Shown: in pieces, positions 60,701-64,000 of the stretch
Layout: each line of letters opens with the position of its first letter
How positions within the stretch are numbered: position 1 is the first letter of the stretch
Source of the DNA: Eonycteris spelaea
Taxonomy: Eukaryota; Chordata; Mammalia; Chiroptera; Pteropodidae
Length of the DNA stretch: 64,000 bases
Reading direction: 5' to 3'
Assembly: GCA_003508835.1 (NCBI GenBank)
Contig: PUFA01000006.1
Coordinates: 2,604,001 to 2,668,000, forward strand
Translations under genes and position numbers: made by a program
Notes under the pieces: generated by a model
What the model saw: only the letters and a program-made list of their open reading frames with translations
What the model was told of the DNA's origin: nothing
Databases searched by the model: none

Positions 60701-63274
60701 TTAATTCCTTATAATTTGATAAATAAAATTTCCTTCCACTGCATCATCTACTGAAACTGTCTTCATGAACATTAGAGATGCTTTCTCACCAAAGCCAGAC
60801 ACCCTTGCTTGGTCCTCATCTTCTCGACTTGTCTAGAGCCTGTAGCAGCGATGTGGCATCCACCTCCCTGGGGTCCAGGACGCTGAGCTCTCATGTTTCC
60901 CTCCCCCTGTCTAGAGTTCTGTCTTCCTATATACCCCTCGCCCTTCCTCACATAGTCAATTCCCCCTTCTCCACCAGGACAGCAAGGGCTGTGGGAAGCC
61001 GCTCTGACTCACCCTGGGCCAGGTGGGCCCTGATACTTCCTCGATGTAACCATGGCACCTGAGAGTTCCCTCTGCTGTCACATTTATCGTGCTGTGTAAA
61101 GTAGAATGGGAGCCCTCAGACTAAGGGCCTTGTCTGTGTTGTCCCATCCCTATGCTTGGAACAGTGCCTGGCACGAAGCAGGTGCTCAGTGAATGAATGG
61201 GTGTTGCCTGGCTACCTGACTCCAGAGACAGGTGCTTGAGGAAAGTGGCCATGCCTGATACATCTCTTAGGCACCCAGTCCAGAGCCTGGCCCATGGCGG
61301 ATGCACAGTAAACACCTGCTGAATGAATGAGTGAATGACCACTACTTCTTAGTGTCCTCTGCTGAGTTCTCAACCTGTCTCAGTCTTTAAATTAGGAAAT
61401 ACTAAGTTTTGTCCTTAGTCTTCTTTTTTTCTATTTTCCTTCTCAGTGATTTTACCTAATATAATGGTTTCAATGAAAACGATAGCAGTAAAAGTAATTA
61501 TAATGATAAATATCTAGAATAGTAAAAATAAAGCGTCTACTACGTACCAGACATAAGCTAAGCTGTGTGTGTGTGTACATAACGATCACACTCCTAAAGT
61601 CTAAACCATATTTTTGACAGTTTCACTTTATTCCAGGGGTCAAATGGTAGCTTCCTCAGAGAGGCCTTTTTTCTCCCTGTCCTTTCCCTGACTTTATGTT
61701 TCTCACAATGTGGATCCCCACCTGACAATCTGTGAATATTTGTCTGTTTGCTTGTTGACTGAACTCTAAGTACAGACAGCTCTTAGTGCATTTGCTTCCC
61801 TACTGTGTCCCTCCCAGCGCTTAGCGCAGAGCCTGGCACAAAGTAAACCCTCAATAAAGATTTGTTAAATAAACAAATAAACAAAAGAATAAATGCTTTT
61901 CCTTGGTCTCCACTTACCTTGCTCTTACCCCTAATTTTCCTTCTCTGGCATCTTTTTCAAGCATCCAGTCTCAAAGCTGAGGCATCCTCTCCTCTCTGGG
62001 AGCTCCTTATCTCTGGCCTCACACATCTATTCAGGGACAGTCCTATAGACTTAACCTTCACAAAGTCTCTTTCCCTTCCTACTTCCCCTGCTACTCACTG
62101 CTGAGATCCTAGACCTCGCTACATGGCTTCAGTTAAAAAAAAAAAAAAAAAGTCTCTTAACTGATTCCTAACCATGGCAATATAACTACTATCATTTATT
62201 AGCACCAAGCCCTGCGTTGTTTCCTCCTTTTGATAACCACAAGGGACAGGTTATTTTCTTAATGAAGACACACAGGTTTTGCTAGATTCAGCTACTCATC
62301 TGAAATCACTCAGCCAAAAAGCAAGAGTCACATCTAACTCATTCAATGTGTTATTAATCAGGACACGTCATTGGATCGTCCCTGCTGTCATAGGCAGAGT
62401 ATGTTCTTAAGCACATGCTTCCCCACTCAGAAAGGGGCTGCCTGCAGAATTACACACATGCTCCTCAGGTTGGCATTTGAGATCTTTTACCAACTTTAAC
62501 TCCCATCTTTTTCCTTCAGGTGACTTTAGCGCCTCCCAAATACACTCTCTGCCAGTGATGCATTGCTTAATTTGTTCCTTCCATCTGGAATTCTTAATCT
62601 GTTTCTTTCTGTCAGATATTATCCATCCTCTAAGACCTTTCCTCAAAGATTACCATCAAACATCCAGAGCCTTCCAGGTTCTTCCTCAACCAGATATGAT
62701 CCCTCCTCTCCGTAACAGTGTGCATTGTTTTTTTCCACAAACATTTACTAAAGGCTTACTATGTGCTGGGTAGTATGCTTAACATTTAATATTGATATGT
62801 ATCATAATAATACAGTTTTTATGGGAACACTAAGCTTCAAAGAGAAAACAGAATTTGCCAAAGTTCTCTCCCAGGATTCAAATTTACATCTTTCTAATTC
62901 TAAACTCCAATTCTGTACAACCCATCCTAAAACTTCCCTCAAGACAAATGGCTCAAGTCCCCATTTCTGCTCAGTCCCTCTCTTCCCCATCATACTTGTC
63001 AGTGCTCTGCTGCTGGAGAACAAATGCCAGGAGGACCCCAGTTTTGCTTCTTCCTCCCCTCCTTACCCGGATTTCCCTGCTCTCGTGGTAAAAATCCTTT
63101 TCTTCCGCCCTCTCAAACAGGAGAACTCTGCCTGGCCCAGCAGAACAGGCAAATCCCTTTGAATAGGCTGCGATGGCAAACACCTGAGGCATGGTCAGCT
63201 GGCTGTGGCTACTGGCCGTCATGATCTGTTCATAGGAAGGGAGCGGGGAACTGATTGTTGGAAATTCAATCAAA
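17881..63274 (-). CDS. CFAP57: CFAP57 (WDR65), cilia- and flagella-associated protein 57, 5'-truncated by the window edge
   Basis: Nineteen coding exons (listed separately) join without a frame break into 995 residues plus TAG. I number them w1-w995, with w1 the L of LIEF. About 255 N-terminal residues are missing beyond base 64000, judging from the remembered human length of 1250. Residues w1 to about w430 form WD40 blades, for example DRSIRIW at the end of exon 3 and [11 protein letters not shown]...DGAVYEWN in exon 6. From about w444 to w970 the protein is nearly continuous charged coiled coil. The C-terminal tail after w970 is short and polar. CFAP57/FAP57 is a motile-cilium axonemal protein; the Chlamydomonas and human homologues anchor a subset of inner dynein arms near the regulatory complex, and human variants cause primary ciliary dyskinesia. 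The promoter is outside the window. Confidence 0.97.
18190..18320 (-). repeat. L2 3' end, antisense
   Basis: TTTATTGACCACCTTCTGTG, CCAGATGCCAGGGATATACA are the reverse L2 terminus. It begins about 100 bp from CFAP57 window exon 19. Confidence 0.5.
19232..21125 (-). mobile_element. Old L1 (L1M) 3' portion, antisense to the plus strand
   Basis: Nearly 1.9 kb reads on the minus strand as the end of an L1 ORF2 plus 3' UTR. A short reading frame at 20621-20854 is a decayed piece of the ORF2 C-terminal region. The T/A run at 19237-19249 marks the 3' end region. Stops and indels throughout make it inactive. It lies in the CFAP57 intron between window exons 18 and 19, in the same orientation as the gene. 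Confidence 0.85.
21126..22439. other. CFAP57 intron, unnamed old repeat-like sequence
   Basis: A/T-rich; 21850-22110 resembles an L1 3' end (TCTAAAAATTTCCATGACAG). No exon is seen. Confidence 0.3.
22411..22445 (+). repeat. (AC)n / (AT)n microsatellite
   Basis: About ten AC dinucleotides followed by a short ATAC/AT tail, in a CFAP57 intron. Confidence 0.9.
22440..22780 (-). mobile_element. Old L1 fragment
   Basis: The passage starting TTTTGAAATAGTTTAAGACTTGC and running through TATCTTACATAACCATAGTACAT resembles antisense 3' sequence of old mammalian L1. The borders are approximate. Confidence 0.45.
23505..23637 (-). CDS. CFAP57: CFAP57 window exon 18 (coiled coil, w882-w925)
   Basis: The 133-nt exon starts [16 protein letters not shown] after CCTGTAG. 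It passes through [19 protein letters not shown] and ends IET plus one base at CAG|GTAATG (phase 1). Confidence 0.94.
23651..23690 (+). repeat. Purine-only (A/G) tract
   Basis: GAAAAAA and GAGA units begin about 10 bp beyond CFAP57 window exon 18, so on the gene strand they form a T/C-rich tract just upstream of its acceptor. Confidence 0.8.
23945..24165 (-). repeat. MIR
   Basis: It contains CATTTTATAGAAGAGGAAAC, AGGCACAGAGAGGCTATGT and AACTTGCCCAAATTACATAG, the reverse MIR core. Confidence 0.75.
24330..24745 (-). repeat. L2 3' fragment, antisense
   Basis: TTTATTGAGTACTAATTACG, GCTAGGTACTGTGCTGACTC, TGAGGCTTGAAGAAATTATC and AGTCCCAGACAACTGGAACT follow reverse L2 order. Confidence 0.65.
24968..25092 (+). 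mobile_element. MER5-type hAT-Charlie fragment
   Basis: The order ATTACCTGAAGATCTTGTTAA, GGTAGGTCTGGAG and CATCTCTCACCAGCTCCCA follows the MER5A/B consensus I recall. Terminal repeats are not clearly preserved. Confidence 0.5.
26060..26350 (+). repeat. L2 fragment
   Basis: TCTCTCCCCCTGCTGCTGTA and neighbouring C/T-rich words follow L2 3' order. Diverged. Confidence 0.35.
26409..26498 (+). repeat. Compound microsatellite (TTTG, TTCATTTG, CCCT, ATTC)
   Basis: Successive TTTG, TTCATTTG, CCCT and ten ATTC/TTCA units grade into each other over about 90 bp. Confidence 0.9.
26705..26935 (-). repeat. MIR
   Basis: It contains TTATCTCATTTAATCCCTAC, AACACCCTTATGAGGAAAGT and GAGCTAGGATTCAAATCTGG in reverse MIR order. 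Confidence 0.75.
27101..27414 (+). mobile_element. Tigger1-type DNA transposon, internally deleted (314 bp)
   Basis: The left end CAGGCATACCTC and right end GAGGTATGCTTG are inverted repeats with one mismatch. They are flanked by TA on both sides, the pogo/mariner target duplication. The body keeps the known Tigger1 termini (TTCCAGACCACCACAATAAAGC and GTTGCCACAAATCTTCAATT areas) but lacks the transposase region. It sits in the 7.4-kb CFAP57 intron. Confidence 0.85.
28130..28660 (+). repeat. L2 3' end
   Basis: CCTTGAATGGCCCCTGCTTA, TACCTGGAAGGCTCTTCTCC, CACCCTTCAAGGCTCAAATG and AGCTCCCTGAGGGTAGGCAC are L2 in order. Confidence 0.65.
29045..29195 (-). repeat. MIR fragment
   Basis: CCCCATTTTATTGATAGGGA and AATTTACTCAAGGCCTCCCC fit the reverse MIR core. 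Confidence 0.5.
30350..30830 (-). repeat. L2 fragment, antisense
   Basis: GCCTCACAGAGGATCTGTAT and the G/A-rich run with GATGTGGTAGGCAGAGGCAG follow the same passage as other reverse L2 copies here, but are strongly diverged. Confidence 0.3.
31057..31200 (-). CDS. CFAP57: CFAP57 window exon 17 (coiled coil, w834-w881)
   Basis: The 144-nt, phase 0/0 exon starts [17 protein letters not shown] after CTGTCAG. It ends RTDYVRIMQ at CAG|GTACCT. The following intron (7419 bp) is the largest in the window. Confidence 0.95.
31285..31419 (-). CDS. CFAP57: CFAP57 window exon 16 (coiled coil, w789-w833)
   Basis: The 135-nt, phase 0/0 exon starts [19 protein letters not shown] after ATTGCAG. It ends [10 protein letters not shown] at ATG|GTGAGC. 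The intron to exon 17 is only 84 bp. Confidence 0.95.
32165..32330 (+). repeat. MIR fragment
   Basis: AAAAGACCTGGTTCTCAATT and GCTTTCCTTATCTTACATAG follow MIR order but are diverged. Confidence 0.45.
32690..32806 (-). CDS. CFAP57: CFAP57 window exon 15 (coiled coil, w750-w788)
   Basis: The 117-nt, phase 0/0 exon starts [18 protein letters not shown] after CTCTATAG. It ends QEMRREKQK at AAG|GTGTGA. Confidence 0.94.
34010..34226 (+). mobile_element. MER1-type hAT-Charlie element (217 bp) with target duplication
   Basis: The ends TAGAGGTCCCTAACC and GGTTGGGGACCGCTG are diverged hAT terminal inverted repeats. The flanking 8-mers TTGTAGAG and TTCTAGAG match at seven of eight positions. It is non-autonomous, with no coding capacity, and lies in a CFAP57 intron. 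Confidence 0.8.
34300..34900 (-). repeat. L2 fragment, antisense
   Basis: GAAGTTTGGCCTTTATCCTG, GGGGACTATTGAGGGGCTTT, GGCACAATCTGATTTATACC follow reverse L2 order. It follows the MER1-type element. Confidence 0.6.
35720..36165 (-). repeat. L2 fragment, antisense
   Basis: GAAGAGGTGACATGTGTGCT, TTATGCAGGACCTCCTGGGC, GAGTTGGATTTTATCCTAGG and CACTGTGGCCTCTATGTGGA are reverse L2 in order. Confidence 0.65.
36420..36620 (+). repeat. L2 fragment
   Basis: TTAATTATGCCACTCTCTTG, CTCCAGGGCCTTTGATGACT are L2-like on the plus strand. It ends about 85 bp before the CTCF-like motif. Confidence 0.4.
36706..36720 (-). promoter_or_regulatory. Strong CTCF-like motif in a CFAP57 intron
   Basis: CTGCCCCCTGGTGGC on the plus strand is the reverse complement of the CTCF core (CCASNAGRKGGCAG class). 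It lies between CFAP57 window exons 14 and 15. A weaker half-match (ccactgtctggtggct) lies about 25 bp away. Motif only; occupancy is unknown. Confidence 0.55.
37007..37150 (-). CDS. CFAP57: CFAP57 window exon 14 (coiled coil, w702-w749)
   Basis: The 144-nt, phase 0/0 exon starts [17 protein letters not shown] after CACCCACAG. It ends KVMKEQIQE at GAG|GTGAGA. It contains a coding run of eleven adenines (plus-strand T run 37119-37129) encoding the KKKN step. Confidence 0.95.
37395..37895 (+). mobile_element. MLT1-type (MaLR) solo LTR
   Basis: The 3' end TTTCACCACTAAATTTTGGGG / TTTGTTACAAGGCAATAGTAATTGGAA is diagnostic for the MLT1/MST family of ERVL-MaLR LTRs. The upstream passages with AGCCCCCAGCTG and GGCCCCAGACACTGG agree. 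It is an ancient non-coding LTR with no internal viral genes visible. The left border is soft. Confidence 0.7.
37900..38210 (-). repeat. L2 3' fragment, antisense
   Basis: GACACAGTTCCTGCCTCTAA, AGGTGTTGTAGCAGAGGGAG and GGTTCAGACTTTATCCAGGA follow reverse L2. Continuation after the hAT element (38418-38550) reads TAGGTAATGGGGAACTACAA. Confidence 0.6.
38214..38417 (-). mobile_element. hAT-Charlie-like non-autonomous element
   Basis: The left end CAGGAGTTGGCAAACC and right end AGTTTGCTGACCACTG form imperfect inverted repeats of hAT type. The interior (GTTTTATTGGA..., GACAGAGACCATA..., TATTTACTACCTAGCCCTTTACAG) is that of a common mammalian Charlie-group element whose exact name I do not recall. 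L2-like sequence flanks both sides, so it appears to have inserted into an L2 copy. Confidence 0.65.
38665..38830 (-). repeat. MIR
   Basis: It contains TACCTCATTTCATCCTTATC, ATTTTACAGATGAGAAAACA and AGGCTTAGAGAAGTTGCC. Confidence 0.7.
39160..39320 (+). repeat. MIR fragment
   Basis: ATGACCTTGGGCAAGATACT followed by GCTCAGTTTCCTGTGCTATA is MIR core. It lies 145 bp from CFAP57 window exon 13. Confidence 0.6.
39466..39624 (-). CDS. CFAP57: CFAP57 window exon 13 (coiled coil, w649-w701)
   Basis: The 159-nt, phase 0/0 exon starts [19 protein letters not shown] after ATCTTTAG. It ends ERDETIQDK at AAG|GTGATG. Leucines and isoleucines recur at a/d spacing. Confidence 0.93.
40643..40816 (-). CDS. 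CFAP57: CFAP57 window exon 12 (coiled coil, w591-w648)
   Basis: The 174-nt, phase 0/0 exon starts [18 protein letters not shown] after GAGCCAG. It ends [10 protein letters not shown] at AAG|GTATTG. It is very rich in E, K and D, typical of a long single-helix coiled coil. Confidence 0.95.
41090..41300 (+). repeat. L2 3' end
   Basis: GAGATGTAAGCTCTTTGAGG, TAGAAGCCCCATCACACCCA and the terminal ATTCAGTAAATATCTGGATG are L2. Confidence 0.65.
41480..41960 (+). repeat. L2 3' end, long copy
   Basis: ATCATGCCATTCCCAACCTG, TCTACAAGGCTCTGCATGAG, TTCCTGTGAGAAGTTTGCCA, TGGAATGGAAGCTCCTTGAT and a terminal GCTGAATAAGTAAAAGG run the L2 3' region in order. Confidence 0.7.
41979..41992 (-). promoter_or_regulatory. 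Strong CTCF-like motif in a CFAP57 intron
   Basis: CTGCCACCTAGTGG on the plus strand is a full match to the reverse-complemented CTCF core CCACTAGGTGGCAG. It lies between window exons 11 and 12, immediately after an L2 3' end, and has the same orientation as the motif at 36706. Confidence 0.55.
42000..44169. other. CFAP57 intron, no named element recognised
   Basis: Between the CTCF-like motif at 41979 and exon 11 I see no clear repeat or exon. 43050-43300 and 43480-43740 have L2-like words but no clean order. Confidence 0.3.
44170..44360 (-). CDS. CFAP57: CFAP57 window exon 11 (coiled coil, w527-w590)
   Basis: The 191-nt exon completes a split Glu codon after TCTCCAG. It continues [22 protein letters not shown] and ends KTTLLEE at GAG|GTACTC, another donor without G at +5. 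Confidence 0.94.
44640..44775 (-). repeat. MIR fragment
   Basis: It contains CCTCATTTTGCAGAAGAGTA, GCTGAGGCCCAGTGAGG and TCAAGCTCCCAGCAAGTACA. Confidence 0.65.
45001..45094 (-). CDS. CFAP57: CFAP57 window exon 10 (coiled coil, w496-w526)
   Basis: The 94-nt exon starts [16 protein letters not shown] after GTTTCAG. It ends SRELQDL plus one base at CTGG|GTGAGT (phase 1). Confidence 0.93.
45601..45640 (+). repeat. Interrupted poly-T
   Basis: Forty bases of T broken only by single G residues; see the A30 run 97 bp to its right. Confidence 0.9.
45738..45767 (+). repeat. Uninterrupted A30
   Basis: Thirty adenines in a row, probably a retroposon tail or an expanded homopolymer. Confidence 0.9.
45905..46250 (-). 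mobile_element. Old L1ME-type fragment
   Basis: CATAAAAGTAATATGTTTTCATTG, followed by ACAGAAAAGTATAAAGGA and the later CTTTGTTGTGATAATTTCTGATG, matches the antisense 3' region of L1ME-class elements as I recall it. It lies close to CFAP57 window exon 9 (46301). Confidence 0.5.
46301..46456 (-). CDS. CFAP57: CFAP57 window exon 9 (coiled coil, w444-w495)
   Basis: The 156-nt, phase 0/0 exon starts [20 protein letters not shown] after CCCAAAG. It ends SLKTKNQ at CAG|GTCTGT, a weak donor lacking the usual purine at +3 and G at +5. Heptad spacing of L, V and M is visible. Confidence 0.93.
46700..47015 (+). repeat. L2 3' end
   Basis: AGTGAGGTCTGCCTGGACCA, AACTAGAAAGTAAGTTCCAA and GTACCTAGAAAAGCCCAACG are L2 words. 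Confidence 0.55.
47500..47850 (-). repeat. L2 fragment, antisense
   Basis: AAATTTGGATTTTACCCTAG and AACATGGGCTAGATTAGAGA follow the reverse L2 passage. Confidence 0.45.
48140..48660 (+). repeat. L2 3' end, long copy
   Basis: TCTCAAGTCATTCTTGAACC, CCATCTAGCCAGGAGCATCT, CAGGCTATAAGCTAAAGATC and ACTAGTTGGATGAATACTGA fit L2. Confidence 0.55.
49500..49750 (+). repeat. MIR
   Basis: Full-order MIR: GAGCAGGCTTTGGATT, CAGCTACTTATCAGCTCAGT, ATAGTGCCTGGTTCATGG and the TTATTATTAA tail. Confidence 0.75.
50226..50387 (-). CDS. CFAP57: CFAP57 window exon 8 (last WD40 blade and linker, w390-w443)
   Basis: The 162-nt, phase 0/0 exon starts [12 protein letters not shown] after CTCCTCAG. It passes through [16 protein letters not shown] and ends TKTDMEEK at AAG|GTAAGA. 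This is the switch from beta-propeller to coiled coil. Confidence 0.95.
50636..51625 (+). mobile_element. L1 3' portion, sense on the plus strand
   Basis: It starts with AACTCTCAAAACTCAACAGT and AAGTGGGCAAAAGATATG and runs through CCATTAAAAGATGTTCAACATT. It ends in CTTCAAAATAAAAGG and an A-rich tail at about 51614-51630. This is decayed ORF2 end and 3' UTR, antisense to CFAP57. Confidence 0.75.
51650..52110 (+). mobile_element. L1ME-type 3' fragment
   Basis: It contains GGAATTCTATCTCTGTCTAGG, ATGATCTCAATTTATC and the late TATACATATGTAGAAGAAAATG typical of old L1ME tails. It directly follows another L1 end. Confidence 0.5.
52921..53094 (-). CDS. CFAP57: CFAP57 window exon 7 (WD40 region, w332-w389)
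   Basis: The 174-nt, phase 0/0 exon starts [18 protein letters not shown] after GTTCCAG. It ends [12 protein letters not shown] at AAG|GTGAGA. It contains the blade strand [22 protein letters not shown]. Confidence 0.95.
53284..53496 (-). CDS. CFAP57: CFAP57 window exon 6 (WD40 blades, w261-w331)
   Basis: The 213-nt, phase 0/0 exon starts [15 protein letters not shown] after CCCTGTAG and includes [16 protein letters not shown]. It ends LKEIADSS at TCC|GTGAGT. The intron that follows is only 189 bp. Confidence 0.95.
53531..53597 (+). repeat. (CA)n microsatellite, interrupted
   Basis: Interrupted CA dinucleotides begin about 35 bp from CFAP57 window exon 6, inside the pre-acceptor part of the intron. 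Confidence 0.9.
54230..54990 (+). repeat. L2 3' region, long copy
   Basis: GCAGCCAAAGTAATCTTTTA, AAATGCAAGTCTGGTTATAG, CCTACAAGGTTCCATGTACT, AGACAGTGACCTCCACAAGG follow L2 order. It ends about 30 bp before CFAP57 window exon 5. Confidence 0.7.
55020..55133 (-). CDS. CFAP57: CFAP57 window exon 5 (WD40 region, w223-w260)
   Basis: The 114-nt, phase 0/0 exon starts [16 protein letters not shown] after CCTTGTAG. It ends NLKGHTGK at AAG|GTGAGT. The K-G-H-T-G motif is a typical WD40 inter-blade GH element. It would have been missed by length-filtered frame calling. Confidence 0.93.
55838..56003 (-). CDS. CFAP57: CFAP57 window exon 4 (WD40 region, w167-w222)
   Basis: The 166-nt exon completes the split Asn codon after TTCACAG, then [21 protein letters not shown]. 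It contains [29 protein letters not shown] and ends at GAG|GTAAGA. Confidence 0.95.
56702..56841 (-). CDS. CFAP57: CFAP57 window exon 3 (WD40 blade, w121-w167)
   Basis: The 140-nt exon follows TCTCTAG and encodes [15 protein letters not shown]. It holds the clearest WD-repeat signature in the protein, [13 protein letters not shown]. It ends two bases into an Asn codon at a GTAAGG donor. Confidence 0.95.
56940..57140 (-). mobile_element. Old L1 fragment (L1ME-like)
   Basis: CAGAACTTAATTTAGCCATTTC, CTACTGTGGACACACTTACG and TCTCCAATTTTTGTTACTTAG resemble the antisense L1ME passage on the population of old LINE tails. It is short and diverged. Confidence 0.4.
58310..58685 (-). repeat. L2 fragment, antisense
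   Basis: GTTCCAGGCAGAGGGAACAG, GTGTAAGAGCCTTTGGTAGA and AAAAGACCACTCTGGCATCA are reverse L2. Confidence 0.6.
59084..59140 (+). repeat. (AC)n microsatellite inside an L1 tail
   Basis: About 57 bp of AC with scattered CG steps abut the L1 fragment that begins at about 59140. Confidence 0.9.
59140..59505 (+). mobile_element. L1 3' end fragment with poly-A
   Basis: It contains GAATACTACTCAGCTATCAA, ACGAATGGACCTTGAGGGTA, GACAAATACCATATGACTTC and a terminal CACCTGACACTTACATATAA followed by A11. It is the least decayed L1 tail in the window, and its 3' end style is laurasiatherian-like. Confidence 0.7.
59530..59620 (-). repeat. MIR core fragment
   Basis: AGTGATGGTCAGAGAGGTTT and TTGTCCAAAGTCACATAGTA are reverse MIR core. 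Confidence 0.5.
59680..59790 (-). mobile_element. L1 3' end fragment, antisense
   Basis: TTTTTTTTTTAATTGAGATA, TAATTGACATATAACGTATT and GGTATACAACATAATGATTT are the reverse complement of an L1 3' terminus including its A-tail. Confidence 0.55.
59965..60117 (-). CDS. CFAP57: CFAP57 window exon 2 (WD40 region, w70-w120)
   Basis: The 153-nt exon has phase 0 at both ends. It starts at ATT after GGACAG ([16 protein letters not shown]) and ends TMSLTEISK at AAG|GTGAGT. It carries a blade with [19 protein letters not shown]. Confidence 0.95.
60770..61345 (+). repeat. L2 3' end followed by a second L2 tail
   Basis: TACTTCCTCGATGTAACCAT, AACAGTGCCTGGCACGAAGC, AGGTGCTCAGTGAATGAATG close one copy. A second tail (AGAGCCTGGCCCATGGCGGA, AACACCTGCTGAATGAATGA) follows at 61265-61340. 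Confidence 0.6.
61640..61885 (+). repeat. L2 3' end
   Basis: GCGCTTAGCGCAGAGCCTGG, CACAAAGTAAACCCTCAATA and AAGATTTGTTAAATAAACAA are the L2 terminus. Confidence 0.65.
62165..62360 (-). repeat. MIR, diverged
   Basis: ATCATTTATTAGCACCAAGC, AAATCACTCAGCCAAAAAGC and AAGAGTCACATCTAACTC follow reverse MIR order. Confidence 0.5.
62470..62725 (+). repeat. L2-like fragment
   Basis: TTAATTTGTTCCTTCCATCT, GGAATTCTTAATCTGTTTCT and CATCCTCTAAGACCTTTCCT resemble L2 3' sequence. Confidence 0.4.
62725..62930 (-). repeat. MIR, diverged
   Basis: ACATTTACTAAAGGCTTACT and ATGTGCTGGGTAGTATGC head the element, followed by CCCAGGATTCAAATTTACAT. Confidence 0.55.
63067..63274 (-). CDS. CFAP57: CFAP57 window exon 1 (WD40 region, w1-w69)
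   Basis: The 208-nt exon opens after TTTCTAG with the third base of a split serine codon, then [16 protein letters not shown]. It contains the WD strand segment [19 protein letters not shown] and ends ESREIR at a GTAAGG donor. The intron upstream of it is phase 2, so the preceding exon lies beyond the window. Confidence 0.95.
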
Positions 63275-63529
63275 CTAGAAAAAGAAAAGAGCATATAAAG
63301 TTTAGAGAGACAATTCCAAGGGATGAATTCTGCTAGGGATGAGAAAGAAGGGCCGTTTTAAGGTGGGAGAAATCACCCGATGCGAGCCCCTTTCCCAGAA
63401 CCAAAACACTACCCTTTGGTTCGGGAATGCCAAACAAACTCCACGGAGAAACTGGAAGGTTGCACATTTATTTGGAGGTCTCACAACTCTGCATGGTCAC
63501 TATAACTACTACTATTATTATTGTTACTA

Positions 63530-63640
63530 TCATCATCATCCTCACTTTAATTTACGAAAAAGTGGTTCAGAGGGATTGAGTTTTCTAAGATCACACAATC
63601 AGTAAGTGGAAGAGCTGAGAAGTGAACCTGGGTGTCTATT
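63530..63640 (-). repeat. MIR fragment
   Basis: AAGATCACACAATCAGTAAG and GAGCTGAGAAGTGAACCTGG are reverse MIR core. Confidence 0.55.
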
Positions 63641-63720
63641 TTCTTCCTTCCTCCCTCCCTATCTCCTTCCCCCACCTCCTTCCTCCCCCTCATTTATTCA
63701 TTCAATCATTCATTCATATA
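63636..63720 (+). repeat. (CCTT)n / (ATTC)n low-complexity tract
   Basis: Pyrimidine-only sequence (CTTCCTTCCTCCCTCCC...) passes into ATTCATTC units. Confidence 0.85.
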
Positions 63721-63995
63721 ACAACATGTATTGGCATCATATCATGTTAACAACTCTGTGAAACAAGTACATGAGACTGACACAGTTTCTGCCCTCGGAA
63801 ACTTAGTCTAGGGGGCATGTGATAAGGACTGCTGGGCGGAGCTGAGTAGGATGGGAGCAGCTAGTCAGCAGGTAGCAAGGATTTTCTGAAGACAGTTACA
63901 GGGGAGGTACACCTATCTGAGATGAGCAGAGGCTGAGATCTCCCAGCTGAGATATGAAGGATGAGCAGGTATGTGTATCTAAGGGAGCTGGATAA
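63690..63995 (-). repeat. L2 fragment, antisense
   Basis: TGACACAGTTTCTGCCCTCG, GAAACTTAGTCTAGGGGGCA follow reverse L2; it runs to the window edge. Confidence 0.45.
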
Positions 63996-64000
63996 GGGTA

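Overview
The window is nuclear DNA from a placental mammal. It has multi-exon genes with GT/AG introns, large introns, and a dense background of ancient mammalian repeats (MIR, L2, old L1, MLT1-type LTR, Tigger and hAT-Charlie relics). I see no primate Alu, rodent B1/B2, or recognisable carnivore, ruminant, whale, pig or horse tRNA-SINE. The L1 tail near 59.1-59.5 kb looks like those of laurasiatherian genomes, but I cannot name the species.

Three genes are supported. They appear in the order known from human 1p34.2, read in reverse. (1) C1orf210 (TEMP), plus strand: two coding exons at 3726-3744 and 3878-4200, encoding a 113-residue single-pass membrane protein. (2) TMEM125, minus strand: a single coding exon at 10934-11584, encoding a 216-residue four-pass membrane protein. 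(3) CFAP57 (WDR65), minus strand: the 3' 19 coding exons from 63274 down to the stop at 17881. They give 995 continuous residues, starting inside the N-terminal WD40 region and running through the whole C-terminal coiled coil. About 255 N-terminal residues (from the remembered human length of 1250) and the promoter lie beyond the right edge.

Layout: 1-3.7 kb is the upstream region or first intron of C1orf210 and contains a hierarchical minisatellite (2612-2945). 4.2-10.9 kb is repeat-rich intergenic DNA between the 3' ends of C1orf210 and TMEM125. 11.6-17.7 kb holds any 5' non-coding exons of TMEM125, a G-rich block (13177-13230), a degenerate 6-bp repeat tract (13715-14110) and the CFAP57 3' end. 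From 17.9 kb to the right edge is CFAP57, with introns from 84 bp to 7.4 kb. These hold an antisense L1 (19.2-21.1 kb), a Tigger1-type element, a MER1-type hAT element, an MLT1-type LTR, two L1 blocks around 50.6-52.1 kb, several microsatellites, and two strong CTCF-like motifs in the same orientation.

The genes do not form a pathway. CFAP57 is a motile-cilium axonemal protein that helps position inner dynein arms. TMEM125 and C1orf210 are small epithelial or endomembrane proteins that are simply neighbours. I found no novel coding system. The most unusual features are the 64-bp higher-order minisatellite, the coding A11 run, the paired CTCF-like motifs and the run of phase-0, frame-preserving exons in CFAP57.
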